A stretch of 64,000 bases of DNA from Brachyspira pilosicoli (GCF_008016535.1 NZ_SAXY01000058.1:1-64000), one strand, 5' to 3'. Positions 54,071-63,495 are shown, counted from the first letter of the stretch. The notes: generated by a model not told the origin, from the letters alone. A program made the numbers and translations.

Positions 54071-54905
54071 TGAAAGAATATACTTCAAATCAAAGAAAAA
54101 AGATAGTTCTAAAAATTAATAAAGTTAAGAATAAAGAAATATTAGCTTCTAAATATGATATTAGTATTAGAACATATTACTATTGGAAAAAACAATTAGA
54201 AACTTGTTCTATTATAAAACCTAAATCTACTACACTTAAAACTAATAAAAATAAATTGAAAAATAAGAAAATTATTAAAAGAATAATCGAGATAAGAAAA
54301 TTATATGGTTATGGTAAATTTAAAATAAAAAAACAATTAGAGTTAGAAGACATTAAAGTAGGAACAACAGCAATAGAAACTGTTCTAAAAGAACATAATT
54401 TGTATAGAAGTAAAAAGAAAAAAATTAAGAGAAAACATAAAGGAAAGCATGCGATTTATATCAAGGAGGCAGGGGAAAAAGTACAAATAGATGTTACGCT
54501 CTGCGGACTTCGTAATATGCTTTTTTTGGTGAAATACGTTATTATCAATTTACTGCTGTAGATTTAGCAACGAGAATGAGCTTTAGATATTTATACAATA
54601 AAAAAATATATATAATATTTTCTTTCTTTGTATTCATTGTATTAAATAGATAATGGTATTAAATTTATTTATCATAGGCATTTGTTTAAAATATAAGATA
54701 CATTATATTTATTTTGTAATAAAAATTGCATTAAAAAGTTTACAGTCCTGCGGCTTCCATTGGAATTTACGTAGACACATACAGCTATATAATTTTATAA
54801 AGACATAACCGAGACAAAAAATAATTTTATAATTTTTACCCTAAAGAATTATTCTTAGAGAAAGCTAATCAAAAATTAAGAAAATATAATAACTTTTTTA
54901 ATTAA
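54070..54905 (+). pseudogene. IS481-like transposase relic
   Basis: An intact N-terminal helix-turn-helix part (KEYTSNQRKKIVLKINKVK; YDISIRTYYYWKKQLE) leads to the DDE core start GEKVQIDV. The frame then breaks. The core continues in another phase as GEIRYYQFTAVDLATRMSF (near 54530-54600), and a C-terminal piece HNRDKK...FYPKELFLEKANQKL is recognisable at 54804-54905. The stretch between (about 54610-54800) is not transposase-like. At the break lies CGCTCTGCGGACTTCGTA, also found in the dispersed repeats. Dead element; its end touches the phosphoribosyltransferase gene. Confidence 0.8.
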
Positions 54906-55440
54906 AGATATGATTCCTATAACAAAAAATTAGTATCTCTAAATTATAATTAAACTTAAATCTTTTAAATATTTTTATTATCTCTTTTATAGTTTCACCT
55001 GAGGCATAAACATCATCTATTAAAAGAATATTTTTATTTTCAAGTTTTTTATAGTTTATTATTTCAAAAGCATCTTTAATATTTTCACTTCTCTCTTTTA
55101 GAGTTTCTAAAAATTTCTGTTCTTTTATATCTTTTTTTATTTTTAATAATTCACATTTTTCTATATTAAACTCTTTAGATATATAATCAGCAAAAAAATC
55201 CATTACACCGTTATTTTTATTTGAAGGAACATAAATTATAATATCAAATTTTTTATTATTTTTTTTTACATAATCATAATAATAATTTTTTATATTTTCT
55301 GTTATCTTTATAGGAAAATTAATATTATTTTTTTTAAAAGCTCTTAATTCATCACCAAGCTCTCTATCTAAATCACCTAATGCCGTTATCGGTATATTAT
55401 CTATATCGAATTTTTTGTAAGCTAAAAAAATATTATTCAT
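54898..55440 (-). CDS. Phosphoribosyltransferase-domain protein (ComF-like)
   Basis: 180 residues. PRPP-binding motif NILLIDDVYASGETIKEI near the C-terminus, with DIIIYVPSNKNNGVMDF before it. No zinc-finger N-terminus as in full ComF. The start overlaps the end of a membrane protein gene by 8 nt (ATGAATAA). Context suggests base salvage: uptake, then transfer to PRPP. ComF-type DNA uptake is the alternative. Confidence 0.82.
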   Translation of the reverse strand: MNNIFLAYKKFDIDNIPITALGDLDRELGDELRAFKKNNINFPIKITENIKNYYYDYVKKNNKKFDIIIYVPSNKNNGVMDFFADYISKEFNIEKCELLKIKKDIKEQKFLETLKERSENIKDAFEIINYKKLENKNILLIDDVYASGETIKEIIKIFKRFKFNYNLEILIFCYRNHIFN

Positions 55441-55933
55441 TATATTTATTTTTTAATATAAGATACATTATGCTTGCAAAAATCCAATTTACTATTACAC
55501 CTTTATATCCTAAAATGACACTATTTAACCAAGCATTAATATTTACATCAAAAATAAAAGTTAAAATTACAGATGATAATCTTCCTAATATTAATGCAAA
55601 TAATGAAACTAATATAAAAGATATATTTCTATTTTTCATTAAAGTTATAACAACAGCAAATACTATTCCCTCAAGCATCAAAAAATATAATGTTGGAGGC
55701 ATAGGCATGTTTGTGAGAAAATAATTCAAAAGAGGAGATATAAAGCTAAGCATTATTAAAAATATAGGATTTAATACATATGCTCCCAGAGATAAAGCAA
55801 AAAATATAGGCAAAAATTCTGTGCCTTTAAACCCAAAATAATGTGTTACGATAGGAGAAGCTAAACTTATAATACTTAGCAAAAACAATATAAAAATATT
55901 AACATTAATTTTTTTTAAAGATAAAGTTCTCAT
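55433..55933 (-). CDS. Small integral membrane protein, ECF-transporter S-component-like
   Basis: 166 residues, five or six membrane helices, almost no soluble loops. FLPIFFALSLGAYVLNPIF and LTNMPMPPTLYFLMLEGIVF look like the vitamin-binding subunits of ECF importers, which have this size. No ECF ATPases adjacent, as in group II systems. Coupled to the phosphoribosyltransferase gene. The ligand could be a nucleobase, but that is inference. Confidence 0.65.
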   Translation of the reverse strand: MRTLSLKKINVNIFILFLLSIISLASPIVTHYFGFKGTEFLPIFFALSLGAYVLNPIFLIMLSFISPLLNYFLTNMPMPPTLYFLMLEGIVFAVVITLMKNRNISFILVSLFALILGRLSSVILTFIFDVNINAWLNSVILGYKGVIVNWIFASIMYLILKNKYNE

Positions 55934-56002
55934 AAAAATATCCTAATTAAATTATTTTTTATAATTATATCATACTTAATATATGCATATTTGTCAAAAT
56001 TT

Positions 56003-56083
56003 ACGCACGCAAAATAAAATTTAAAATATATACGCATTAATAATGATAATTTAAATTTTATATAAAGTCTGCTTACCGTGCGT
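56003..56083. repeat. Short element with terminal inverted repeats ACGCACG/CGTGCGT
   Basis: Perfect 7-bp terminal inverted repeat around about 67 nt of AT-rich sequence. Related to elements at 43401-43482, 30957-31012, 31263-31318 and 22955-22985. The rest of the 55934-56317 gap is AT-rich and shows only the promoter at its end. Confidence 0.7.
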
Positions 56084-56317
56084 TGAATAATATTAAAAAA
56101 TTTATTAAAAGCTTGGGCGGGTATTAATATTTTTAAATAGACAATAAAAATAATTTAAACTAAAATTTTAAAACATTTTGTAAAGAATAAAGGGCGGGGT
56201 GTGTAAATGGATTTTTCATTAAAAACAAATCAATTACATATAAATACCGTTTAAGCTAAACTATTTATAAATACATATTTCTTTTTTAATTAAAAGCATA
56301 TTTGTATCATATATTTT

Positions 56318-56346
56318 TTGACAATTTATTATATATTAAATATAAT
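56318..56346 (+). promoter_or_regulatory. Consensus sigma70 promoter giving a leaderless mRNA
   Basis: TTGACA (56318-56323), exactly 17 nt, TATAAT (56341-56346): both hexamers perfect. The ATG of the CYTH gene is 7 nt later, at the expected transcription start. Confidence 0.85.
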
Positions 56347-56353
56347 ATCAATT

Positions 56354-56905
56354 ATGGTAAATAATGAAATAGAAATAAAAGCTCATGTTAGAGATTTTGA
56401 AAACACTTTAAGTTTTCTATATAAGAATGCAAAGTTTAAAAAGAAGTATTTTAAAAAAGACATTTATTATGCTAAAACTGATGATATTTTAAATAATGAT
56501 ATAAAGTTAAAAAATTGCATTAGGCTTAGAGTAGAACATGGCGGTTATACATTTTGCTCTAAAGATAGGAAAATAATAGAAGGTGTAGAAGTTAATGATG
56601 AAATAGAAATAAAAGTGAGTAAAAAAAAGTCAAGATTTATAATTAATTTTTTATCATCACTTCAAGGCTATAGAGAGTATGTGAGAAAAGAAAAGAAGGG
56701 CTATGCTTTTACATATAAGAACTCTTTAGTGGAAGTGTCAAAAATAAAAGGTTTAGGAGATTTTATAGAGATAGAGTTTTTAAATAGTGAAGAGAGTGTA
56801 GAAAATCAGGTTTCTCAGTTAAAAACTTTCTTAAAAGAAATAGGAATAGATGAAAAAGACATAGAAACAAAAGCTTATATTGACATGCTAAAAAAAGCTA
56901 AATAA
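56354..56905 (+). CDS. CYTH-domain protein (class IV adenylate cyclase-like)
   Basis: 183 residues from ATG 56354 (VNNEIEIKAHVRDFENTL). CYTH proteins bind triphosphates in a tunnel: E-x-E-x-K at the N-terminus (EIEIK), LRVEHGGYTFCSKDRK and a later GDFIEIEFLN are the expected charged strands. May be an adenylate cyclase of the CyaB type or a triphosphatase. A frame start 12 codons earlier lies in the -35 box and is not used. No ribosome-binding site. Confidence 0.85.
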   Translation: MVNNEIEIKAHVRDFENTLSFLYKNAKFKKKYFKKDIYYAKTDDILNNDIKLKNCIRLRVEHGGYTFCSKDRKIIEGVEVNDEIEIKVSKKKSRFIINFLSSLQGYREYVRKEKKGYAFTYKNSLVEVSKIKGLGDFIEIEFLNSEESVENQVSQLKTFLKEIGIDEKDIETKAYIDMLKKAK

Positions 56906-56990
56906 TTAGATTTTATTTACGATAACGAAACATAATTTTTAAGTTTATAAGTTAGGCTTTGTTTTGTGTTTAAAAAGATTTAATATATGC

Positions 56991-57019
56991 TTGACTTTTT
57001 TTAGTGTATATGTTAGTAT
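56991..57019 (+). promoter_or_regulatory. Promoter of tRNA-Val
   Basis: TTGACT (56991-56996), 17-nt spacer, TAGTAT (57014-57019), 20 nt before the tRNA. Confidence 0.65.
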
Positions 57020-57039
57020 ACTTAAGTCTTAAAACATAA

Positions 57040-57112
57040 GGGCGATTAGCTCAGCTGGGAGAGCGGGTGCCTTACAAGCACTAGGTCGGCGGTTCGAACC
57101 CGTCATCGCCCA
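57040..57112 (+). tRNA. tRNA-Val (anticodon UAC)
   Basis: Cloverleaf is complete: acceptor GGGCGAT/ATCGCCC, D arm GCTC-AGCTGGGA-GAGC, anticodon arm GGTGC-CTTACAA-GCACT with TAC at the anticodon, variable AGGTC, T arm GGCGG-TTCGAAC-CCGTC. The 3' CCA is not encoded. Confidence 0.97.
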
Positions 57113-57147
57113 AAGTCTTCTAAAATGTTTACATTATTTTTTAGTAT

Positions 57148-58242
57148 ATGGCAGGTTTTGAACATCTTTTAATTATAGTAGCTATTCTTTTTCTATTAAT
57201 ATTACTTACTTTTCTTATTAAAAAAATTACTAAACATATTTCTATATTATTTGCTGTTATTATTATAATGGTGCTTTCTGTAGCTTCACTTGTAGGAATA
57301 TATTTTAATTATACGACTAATATATCTGCTAATATGGAAGCTTTTTCTATGGAAAAGCAAATGGCAGAAGAGAAAAAAAGGCTTATTAGCAGTGTAAGCA
57401 TGAAAGATGGAGTATTAGAGATTTTATCTTTACATTTGGCTTATTCAAATAGAATATCTAAACCTATAATAAGGAATGGCGAAATAGGTTTTTATTTAGA
57501 TGAAATTTGGTTTAATTGGGCAGACGGTAAACTTTTAACAGATGCAGATATATCTAATGCTGATAATTATATAAGTTTTGGTTTTTATCCATATCCTGTT
57601 AATGGACTTCCTGTTATACAAAAGGCTACCCCTGAAAGGACTTTAGAGCTTCAGGAATACTATAAAAGAAGAATTAACAATAAAAAAATCATTAATAATA
57701 CTTTTTTAAATACTCTTTATGATGGTTCTTCTCTTAAGACTATGATGACGCATATAAAAACTGTTAGTATATTAGGCTATAGAACTAGCATACATGATTA
57801 TATAGTAGAGCCTCTTTCTAATGCTAGTGTAGAAATAAAATCTATGGCTCAAACTAATGTTCAAGTAAAAAATTATTTAGCATCATTAAAAACAGTCAGC
57901 GGCTATGTATGGAAAATAATATCAAAAAGTGCCAGCAGAAGCTATCATAGTTATGGAGTTGCAATTGACACACTTCCTAAAAGAAATAATGGTAAACAAA
58001 TATATTGGGCTTGGACTAGGGTTAATAATAAAGAGTGGTATGCTGTTCCTTTTAATGATAGATGGAATCCACCTAGAGAGGTTATCAAAATTCTTGAGAA
58101 GTATGGGTTTATTTGGGGCGGTAAATGGCATAATTATGACACTGTGCATTTTGAATACAGACCAGAACTTATAATATACAACAGAATAAAAGAAGATGAA
58201 GAAGAGCTTTACAGACTCATAAAAGAATACGGTTTATATTAA
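57148..58242 (+). CDS. M15-family D-alanyl-D-alanine carboxypeptidase (VanY-like)
   Basis: 364 residues. Two close N-terminal hydrophobic spans (LLIIVAILFLLILLTFLI; LFAVIIIMVLSVASLVGI) anchor the protein, then a 200-residue region and the zinc peptidase domain: SYHSYGVAIDTLPK (HxxGxAxD) and GGKWHNYDTVHFEYRPE (second His). Trims stem peptides of peptidoglycan. Start 36 nt after tRNA-Val. Confidence 0.88.
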   Translation: MAGFEHLLIIVAILFLLILLTFLIKKITKHISILFAVIIIMVLSVASLVGIYFNYTTNISANMEAFSMEKQMAEEKKRLISSVSMKDGVLEILSLHLAYSNRISKPIIRNGEIGFYLDEIWFNWADGKLLTDADISNADNYISFGFYPYPVNGLPVIQKATPERTLELQEYYKRRINNKKIINNTFLNTLYDGSSLKTMMTHIKTVSILGYRTSIHDYIVEPLSNASVEIKSMAQTNVQVKNYLASLKTVSGYVWKIISKSASRSYHSYGVAIDTLPKRNNGKQIYWAWTRVNNKEWYAVPFNDRWNPPREVIKILEKYGFIWGGKWHNYDTVHFEYRPELIIYNRIKEDEEELYRLIKEYGLY

Positions 58243-58299
58243 TTAATAGCATTAAAAAGTATATTTCTTAAATTGTTTTATTATGATATTTCAATTTTT

Positions 58300-58500
58300 T
58301 ATTGTTCTTTTTCCCGCAGCAAAAAGAACCAAAAAGTGCAAGTGTTTTGCTTTATATTTATGAATATGCATTAAATGTGTGAATACTATAAATTTGTCTT
58401 AAAACTGCAGTCTTTTTGCTTCTTTGGGCCACCAAAAGAAGTGTGGGTGTGTACCCTACGGGCACGCTTCGCAGGGGGCAAAGCCACCACAAATAAAAAA
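58300..58500 (-). repeat. Dispersed intergenic repeat (reverse orientation)
   Basis: Reverse module 1 (TTTTTCCCGCAGCAAAAAG and AAAAAGTGCAAGTG) and a diverged module 2 with CACGCTTCGCAGGGGGCAAA and GCCACCAC. Lies between the M15 and VWA genes, which are in the same direction. Confidence 0.82.
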
Positions 58501-58576
58501 TTGAAAAATATTTTTTGACAAACTCAGTAATTTTTAGTATTATATAAAATAACTTCAATATAAAAAATAAATAAAT

Positions 58577-59728
58577 ATGACAAAATTAGATAATAATAAC
58601 GAAAATAACACTCTAAATAGATGGCGTCTTATACTCGGAGATTTCGCCGATAATAATATTGAATTGCAAGAAGGTTTATCGGACATTAATGAATCTTTAA
58701 ATTTTTTGTATGACAGAGAATATTCAAAAGAAGACGGTTATTATAATGATGATAATAGCACAACAACAAAGGGAGGTAAAAATGAAAGCAATCTAACTGT
58801 GCCAATGTGGGTTTCTAAAATAAAAAGACTCTTTCCAAAAGAAACGGTTCAGATAATGCAGACACATGCTCTAAACAAATATAATCTAACTGAGATGATT
58901 ACAGATGAGAATATTTTAAAGGAAATGGAGCCTAATATGGAGCTTCTTAAAAATATTCTAACATTTAGAGATATGATGGATTCTAATGTAAAAAAACTTG
59001 CTTATAGTATAGTGAGAGATATTGTAGAAAAACTAAAAAGAAAAATGGAGCAGGATATTAAAAAAGTCTTTTATGGAAAGAAGCTTCCTAATTCTTATAC
59101 AATGCATAGAAAAATATTTAGAAATCTTGATATAAAAAAAACAATTAGGCATAATTTAAAAAACTATAATACTCAAAATAATACAATATTCGTAGATAAA
59201 CTTTATTTTAATAACAATATAAGAAACTACAATCCTTGGCATATTATAATACTTATAGATGAAAGTGCTTCTATGCTTGACAGCGTTATATATTCTTCCA
59301 TAATGGCGTCAATATTTGCTAATTTGCCTTATTTATCTGTGAAGCTTATTATATTTGACACTTCAATAGTTGATCTTAGTGATTATGTTAAAGACCCAGT
59401 AGACACTCTTTTAAAGGTTCAATTAGGAGGGGGAACTGATATTGTTAATGCTTTGGAGTATGCTAAAAAAATTACAACTATTCCAGATAAGACTATATAT
59501 TTGCTTATAAGCGATTTGGAAGACAGCAATGATTATAAATGTATGCATAACAGTGTAAAAGGCATTATTGAGGCAAGGAGTAAGATTTTTATATTAACAG
59601 CATTAGATTATGAATGTAATGAATCATATGATAAAAATGCTGCTCAAAAACTCTCTAAACTTGGTGCTAAGGTAGCTGCCATTACTCCAAATAAATTAGC
59701 AGAATATATAAACGATATTATATCATAA
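58577..59728 (+). CDS. VWA-domain protein (CoxE-like)
   Basis: 383 residues. The C-terminal von Willebrand A domain has the metal site DESAS at 228-232, GGGTDIVNALEYA (Thr) and LISDLEDSND (Asp). The N-terminal half is helical and charged, like the CoxE/YehP class that usually pairs with a MoxR-type AAA+ ATPase; none is adjacent. A promoter TTGACA-17-TATTAT lies about 32 nt upstream, and the ATG has no ribosome-binding site. Confidence 0.85.
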   Translation: MTKLDNNNENNTLNRWRLILGDFADNNIELQEGLSDINESLNFLYDREYSKEDGYYNDDNSTTTKGGKNESNLTVPMWVSKIKRLFPKETVQIMQTHALNKYNLTEMITDENILKEMEPNMELLKNILTFRDMMDSNVKKLAYSIVRDIVEKLKRKMEQDIKKVFYGKKLPNSYTMHRKIFRNLDIKKTIRHNLKNYNTQNNTIFVDKLYFNNNIRNYNPWHIIILIDESASMLDSVIYSSIMASIFANLPYLSVKLIIFDTSIVDLSDYVKDPVDTLLKVQLGGGTDIVNALEYAKKITTIPDKTIYLLISDLEDSNDYKCMHNSVKGIIEARSKIFILTALDYECNESYDKNAAQKLSKLGAKVAAITPNKLAEYINDIIS

Positions 59729-59764
59729 TTAATTTATTATAATTAATTGGAAGGAGAATAAAAA

Positions 59765-60151
59765 ATGAAAATATCTCATATTGCAATTTGGGCTAAAGAT
59801 ATTGAAAAGATGAAAGAGTTTTATATAAAATATTTTAATTGCAAATGCGGCGATAAATATGTTAATACAAAAAAAGGTTTTGAATCTTATTTTCTTGAGT
59901 TTGAAGATAATAGATGCAGATTAGAGATTATGAAAAGAAATGATATTAATGATTTGGATAAAAATAAAGAATATTATGTATTTGCTCATATTGCCATATC
60001 GGTTGGAAGCAAAGATAAAGTTGATAGTTTAACTAATTTGTTTGAAAAAGACGGTATTAAAATATTATCATATCCTAGAGTAACAGGCGATGGATATTAT
60101 GAGAGTGTTGTATTTGATATAGAAAATAATAGAGTAGAGATAACTATTTAA
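59765..60151 (+). CDS. VOC-family (glyoxalase/dioxygenase fold) protein
   Basis: 128 residues with two beta-alpha-beta-beta-beta modules: KISHIAIWAKDIEKMKEFY with metal-type His, and HIAISVGSKDKVDSLTNLF with the second, ending SVVFDIENNRVEITI. Metal ligands His/Glu are at the usual places, so it is probably an active lyase or dioxygenase, substrate unknown. GGAAGGAG site before the ATG. Confidence 0.88.
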   Translation: MKISHIAIWAKDIEKMKEFYIKYFNCKCGDKYVNTKKGFESYFLEFEDNRCRLEIMKRNDINDLDKNKEYYVFAHIAISVGSKDKVDSLTNLFEKDGIKILSYPRVTGDGYYESVVFDIENNRVEITI

Positions 60152-60169
60152 AATTAATCTTATAAATAA

Positions 60170-60207
60170 AAAAGAGAATCTATATTATTAAATATAAATT
60201 CTCTTTT
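60170..60207. terminator. Bidirectional terminator between convergent genes
   Basis: AAAAGAGAAT (60170-60179) and ATTCTCTTTT (60198-60207), perfect 10-bp stem with A and T runs on each side, between the VOC gene (plus) and rseP (minus). Confidence 0.8.
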
Positions 60208-60234
60208 ATTTATTTTTTATTTTAAAACCTTCAT

Positions 60235-61611
60235 TTATTTAAATATTTGAGTGATGTCGTTTATTGTTATAAATATGGCAAGAGTTATTAAAAATGCTGC
60301 TCCAAAAGCTTGTATTTTTGTAAGCACACTTCTATTAATTGGTCTTCTCATTACAAGCTCTATAAAAGAAAATACTATCATACCCCCATCTACAACAGGA
60401 AGCGGCAAAAGATTCATTAAAAATAGTATTAAACTTATAGTAGCAGTAAAAGATAATATAGTTCTAATTCTATCAACACTAACAGATATTACCTGAGAAG
60501 AAAGCTGTACTATTCTTACAGGTCCTCCTAAATTTTCTCTTACTGATAGCTTGCCTGTAAATAAAAGTTTTAATCCATTTACATAAGAAACAATATATTT
60601 ACCAGTTTCTTTAAAAGCCTCTGCTATAGATTTTGGAAAAGGTGTGCCTTCTATTTTTTCAACTTTTACAGGCGTACCCATAAACTCTATACCTAAACTT
60701 CCATAAGTACCATTTTTTGATTCCACAGGTCTTGGCATAGCTTCTCTTGTTATCTCTTGACCATCTCTTAAAACAGTAATAGTAATTTTATTTAAAGCAT
60801 TATCCATTACAAGAGGTCTGAAATCTGCTATATTATCAGCTTTTATATTATTTACAGCTAATATTTTATCTCCAGCTTGAAGACCGGCTTCTTCAGCAGC
60901 AGAATTCCTAACTACATTTTTTATAATCAAATCTCCGCCAAAATAAAATCCCAATGCTCTCTCTCCGCTTAATGCTTTTAATATTTCTACAGATGGTATA
61001 GATATATTTACTGTTTCAATATTTCCGCTTTCTGCAGATTTTCTATTTAATGTAAAGTTAATATTATCTGCATTTTTTTGTATAGCTTCTTCATTTATAA
61101 GTTTTAATACATCATTATCATAATTAACTTTAACTCCATTTACTGCTGTAATAGTATCTCCGCTTCTCATACCGTATTCATAAGCTAATGTGCTTCCAGA
61201 TTTTGAATGCATGTATCTAGCATCTTTGAATACACTTATAGTTGGAGAATATAAATCTACTGTAGAAGGTATTGATACTAATATAACAAGAAGTAAAAAA
61301 GCAAATAAATAATTAAAAAATGGTCCTGCAAAATATACTATGATTCTTTTTAAAGGCGACATACTTATAAAATCATCATCTTCCACTTTTCCATCTTCTG
61401 ACATCTCTCCCTTAAACTTACAGTATCCTCCAAACGGTATGATTGAGAATCTAAAATCTATTCCTTTTATAGTCTTTCTAAATATTATAGGTCCAAAGCC
61501 TATTGAAAAAGCCTCAGCCTTTATGCCTACAGCTAAACCAGCAAGTAAGTGTCCCATTTCATGTACGAACACAAGAACACTTAATAATATAATAGCACCT
61601 ATCCAACTCAA
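60235..61611 (-). CDS. rseP: RIP metalloprotease RseP (site-2 protease)
   Basis: Intramembrane zinc protease that cleaves anti-sigma factors and signal-peptide remnants. HEMGH at residues 17-21 in the first membrane helix, GFGPIIFRKTIKGIDFR and FGGYCKFKGEM after it, two PDZ-like domains (VRNSAAEEAGLQAGDKIL in the second), and MNLLPLPVVDGGMIVF with the third zinc ligand. 458 residues; family length. Confidence 0.95.
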   Translation of the reverse strand: MSWIGAIILLSVLVFVHEMGHLLAGLAVGIKAEAFSIGFGPIIFRKTIKGIDFRFSIIPFGGYCKFKGEMSEDGKVEDDDFISMSPLKRIIVYFAGPFFNYLFAFLLLVILVSIPSTVDLYSPTISVFKDARYMHSKSGSTLAYEYGMRSGDTITAVNGVKVNYDNDVLKLINEEAIQKNADNINFTLNRKSAESGNIETVNISIPSVEILKALSGERALGFYFGGDLIIKNVVRNSAAEEAGLQAGDKILAVNNIKADNIADFRPLVMDNALNKITITVLRDGQEITREAMPRPVESKNGTYGSLGIEFMGTPVKVEKIEGTPFPKSIAEAFKETGKYIVSYVNGLKLLFTGKLSVRENLGGPVRIVQLSSQVISVSVDRIRTILSFTATISLILFLMNLLPLPVVDGGMIVFSFIELVMRRPINRSVLTKIQAFGAAFLITLAIFITINDITQIFK

Positions 61612-62001
61612 TTTTGAGCCTCCTTTTTAAATACTATCTTTATTGATAATTATTACTAATTAATATATATTGTATAATAAAATATTTCAATACTAATTTT
61701 TTAAATTAGAAAAATAATATAATATTTTTAATATATTTCAATAGAATTTATGTAAATTATTTTTAATGCAAATACTAAAAACAATATAAAATATTTTCAA
61801 AAAAATTTTTAAAACTCTTTTATATAATAATTTGTATATTCAATAATATATTTTATACTAAAATTAATGTGATAAATAACACAATAATTTAATATTTATA
61901 TGAGTATAATATTTAAAAAATTTCTACAATAAGTATTGATATTTATAAGAAAATTATATATTATAATAAATTTTATATTAAAAAGTTTAAAGGAGTCGAT
62001 T
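61612..62001. other. Divergent AT-rich intergenic region
   Basis: Separates rseP and the NSS transporter. Almost pure A/T with no repeat module, hairpin or riboswitch that I recognise. The AAAGGAG site of the transporter is at 61988-61994. Confidence 0.6.
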
Positions 62002-63495
62002 ATGAGTCATCAACACAGAGGGCAGTGGGGTACTCGTGCAGGATTTATATTAGCTGCTATAGGTTCTGCTGTTGGTTTGGGTAATATATGGCGTTTCCCA
62101 TATATGGTAGCATCTAATGGCGGCGGAGCTTTTATGATAGTATTCCTCATCGCTATGCTTACTGCTGGTATACCTATTATGATATTAGAGTTTTCTATTG
62201 GGCATAAAACGCATAGAAGTGCACCAGGAGCTTTAAAATTCCTCAACTCAAAATGGGAATGGTTAGGCTGGCTTCAAGTATTTACTTGTTTTGCTATAGT
62301 TATCTATTATTCTGTTATTATTGCTTGGTCATTATCTTATGGATTATTTTCGCTTCAAGGATTAAAATGGGGAACTGATACTGTTGGTTTCTTTACTGGT
62401 GAATATTTGAAATTAGAAAGCGGTTTTTCTCTTGGAAATTTTAATTTGGGAGTAGCTATTCCTTTAATTATAGTTTGGATAATAATATTAGTTTCTGTTA
62501 TAGGCGGCGTTAAAGATGGTATAGAAAAAGCTAATAAAATTTTTATGCCTTTGCTTGCTATACTTGTAGTAATCATACTTATTAGAGGTATTACTTTACC
62601 TGGTGCTTTGGCAGGACTTGATTATATGTTTAAGCCCGATTTTTCTAAATTACTTAATCCGCAAGTATGGATTGCTGCTTATGGTCAAGTATTTTATAGT
62701 ATGTCTGTAGCTTTTGGTATAATGATTACATATTCTAGTTATTTGCCTGATGATTCTGATATTGCTAATAATGCTTTTATGACTGGTTTTGCTGACACTA
62801 GCTTTAGTTTATTTGCTGGTTTAACTGTATTTAGCATAATGGGTTATATGGCTTATTCTCAGGGTAAAGAAGTTGCTGAGGTTGCTGGAAGCGGCGGTAT
62901 AGGTTTAGCTTTCATGGTATTCCCTGAGGCTATTAATGCTTTACCTGGTTTAAACGGAATATTTGGTTTAGTATTCTTCTTGGTGCTTGCTTTTGCAGGA
63001 CTTACTTCTGCTATATCACTTGCTGAGGTTGTTATATCTTCTTTTATAGACAAGTTCCATTTCAACAGAAAAAAAGTTGCTGTTATAGTAATATTAATAC
63101 AGGGTTTAATTTCTATGGTTTATGCTACAGGAAGCGGACTAAACATACTTGATATAGTGGATGCCTTCCTTAATAATTATAACATAGTTGTAAGCGGTCT
63201 TATAGAGATAGTATTAATAGCTTGGGTATACAAATTAGGAGATTTCAAAGAGCTTATTAATAAAGTGAGTGAGTTTAGAGTTGGATTATGGTGGGATTTC
63301 TGTTTGAAGTTTTTAACTCCAATATTTTTAGCTGTAATGTTGGCTTTAAAACTTATAAACGATTTCCAAAAACCTTATGGAAACGGAAACTATCCTCAAG
63401 CTGCTTTAATAATATTAGGCTGGTCTATGCCGATTTTAGGTTTTGTAGTTGGTATAGTACTTGCTAAACTTAAAGACAGAACTTTAAATAGTTAA
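62002..63495 (+). CDS. Sodium-dependent amino-acid transporter (NSS/SNF family)
   Basis: 497 residues, about 12 membrane helices, LeuT fold. The N-terminus after the correct start (ATG 62002, AAAGGAG 7 nt before) gives SHQHRGQWGTRAGFILAA and AAIGSAVGLGNIWRFPY, the family's Na+ site signature. The frame is open 22 codons further up but that part is unlike the family. A 31-residue MetS-like gene follows 14 nt after the stop, as in the methionine/alanine importer MetPS. Confidence 0.94.
   Translation: MSHQHRGQWGTRAGFILAAIGSAVGLGNIWRFPYMVASNGGGAFMIVFLIAMLTAGIPIMILEFSIGHKTHRSAPGALKFLNSKWEWLGWLQVFTCFAIVIYYSVIIAWSLSYGLFSLQGLKWGTDTVGFFTGEYLKLESGFSLGNFNLGVAIPLIIVWIIILVSVIGGVKDGIEKANKIFMPLLAILVVIILIRGITLPGALAGLDYMFKPDFSKLLNPQVWIAAYGQVFYSMSVAFGIMITYSSYLPDDSDIANNAFMTGFADTSFSLFAGLTVFSIMGYMAYSQGKEVAEVAGSGGIGLAFMVFPEAINALPGLNGIFGLVFFLVLAFAGLTSAISLAEVVISSFIDKFHFNRKKVAVIVILIQGLISMVYATGSGLNILDIVDAFLNNYNIVVSGLIEIVLIAWVYKLGDFKELINKVSEFRVGLWWDFCLKFLTPIFLAVMLALKLINDFQKPYGNGNYPQAALIILGWSMPILGFVVGIVLAKLKDRTLNS

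Noticed and set aside
58358-58558. Minus-strand ORF between the M15 and VWA genes
   Set aside because: Falls entirely in a dispersed repeat copy; similar chance frames occur in the other copies.
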